This document shows positions 4,950 to 5,300 of a DNA stretch of 5,300 nt, piece after piece. Origin of the DNA: Thermodesulfovibrio sp. GTDB lineage: Bacteria; Nitrospirota; Thermodesulfovibrionia; Thermodesulfovibrionales; JdFR-85. The stretch lies in the NCBI GenBank assembly GCA_027050975.1, contig JALUAR010000216.1:5019-10318 (forward strand), read 5' to 3'. Below the pieces are notes generated by a model, which made no database searches, was not told the DNA's origin, and worked only from the letters and a program-made list of their open reading frames with translations. A program made the position numbers and the translations under genes. Each line of letters begins with the position of its first letter. Position 1 is the first letter of the stretch.

Positions 4950-5300
4950 AAGAAAGAACCATACTTTTTTCAGCTTTCATCGTATTATTAGTGTTGACGC
5001 TTATCGTTTATTTCAATAAGAAGAATGATCTTATCAGTACAAGGGAGCAACTCAAAAAGCGCTATGATAAGGTCTATGTTATTGCAAAAGAGTACGAAAC
5101 ACTTCTCAAGCTCAAAAGCAGCAAGACATCATCTCTAAAAGAAGGGCTCCTCAGCTTTTTGCAAAACTCCAGCAGCAGAATAGGGATTGCACAGCATATC
5201 GTCTCAATCAAGCCCGTTCCCGGCAGAACAGAGGTCGTTGATGTACTGTATCAGAAGCTTACACTGAATAACATCCTTGATATTTTTACTACAATAGAAG
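4946..5300 (+). CDS. gspM: GspM, T2SS inner-membrane platform protein (3' end cut by window edge)
   Basis: Partner of GspL in the inner-membrane platform; in the family it stabilises GspL and links it to the pseudopilus machinery. The frame starts at ATG 4946 in an ATGA overlap with gspL, with AGGG at 4935-4938 as a modest SD, and stays open for 118 codons to the right edge. A short cytoplasmic tail MKERT precedes one membrane segment (about 6-22, LFSAFIVLLVLTLIVYF). A charged helix, probably coiled coil, follows (about 24-62, with REQLKKRYDKVYVIAKEYE), then the start of a ferredoxin-like domain: a helix around LKEGLLSFLQ, a strand HIVSIKPV, a strand VVDVLYQKLTL and the helix NNILDIFTTIE. This layout matches GspM/PilO proteins. 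GspM is chosen over PilO because of the pseudopilin operon. The missing part is probably about 40-60 residues, judged from family length. Confidence 0.85.
   Translation, partial: MKERTILFSAFIVLLVLTLIVYFNKKNDLISTREQLKKRYDKVYVIAKEYETLLKLKSSKTSSLKEGLLSFLQNSSSRIGIAQHIVSIKPVPGRTEVVDVLYQKLTLNNILDIFTTIE

Noticed and set aside
1..5300. A novel or mobile system hidden in the window
   Set aside because: All genes belong to one known operon with consistent composition. No transposase, terminal repeats, tRNA-adjacent junction, CRISPR repeats or unexplained long gap was found.

Overview
This window is the middle of a type II secretion system (T2SS, general secretory pathway) operon. It holds eight collinear plus-strand genes in the order gspF-G-H-I-J-K-L-M, and almost every base is coding. 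The first gene (gspF) is cut by the left edge and the last (gspM) by the right edge. The assignment rests on motifs read directly in the sequence: four type III prepilin leaders ending G|F or G|L with Glu at +5 (gspG, H, I, J), a GspK-type leader without that Glu, the two-domain membrane fold of GspF, and the single-span GspL and GspM proteins. Having a GspG-type major pseudopilin and a GspK-type tip pseudopilin together points to a T2SS rather than a type IV pilus.

Layout. Positions 1-1161 encode GspF, the inner-membrane platform protein. Positions 1162-1260 are a 99-base spacer, the only real gap. Positions 1261-1704 encode GspG, the major pseudopilin. Positions 1713-3871 encode the minor pseudopilins GspH, GspI, GspJ and GspK. 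Positions 3858-4949 encode GspL, and 4946 to the right edge encode the start of GspM. From gspH onward the junctions are 4-base overlaps (ATGA, TTGA, ATGA), a 14-base overlap, and a roughly 23-base or longer overlap at gspI/gspJ. This suggests one transcript with translational coupling.

How the genes work together. GspF anchors the inner-membrane platform with GspL and GspM and links it to the cytoplasmic ATPase GspE, which is not in the window. GspG subunits polymerise into the periplasmic pseudopilus. GspH, I, J and K form its initiating tip complex. All five pseudopilins need a prepilin peptidase (GspO/PilD), which is also not in the window. GspC, GspD, GspE and GspN are likewise not visible and could lie on either side.

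Organism. The genes imply a diderm bacterium. The sequence is moderately AT-rich by eye, with frequent AGA/AGG arginine and ATA isoleucine codons and several TTG or GTG starts. This is unlike enteric gammaproteobacteria and would fit Nitrospirota, Desulfobacterota or a similar lineage, but that is a low-confidence inference.

Start-site corrections. The TTG at 37 is not the gspF start, because the frame is open to base 1 with family-like sequence. gspK most likely starts at TTG 3032 rather than GTG 3005. gspJ probably starts downstream of ATG 2466, and its true start is uncertain. I see no mobile element, CRISPR array, RNA gene, convincing promoter or terminator, and no evidence of an undescribed system. 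The window is a fairly ordinary T2SS operon with some interesting junctions and divergent motifs.
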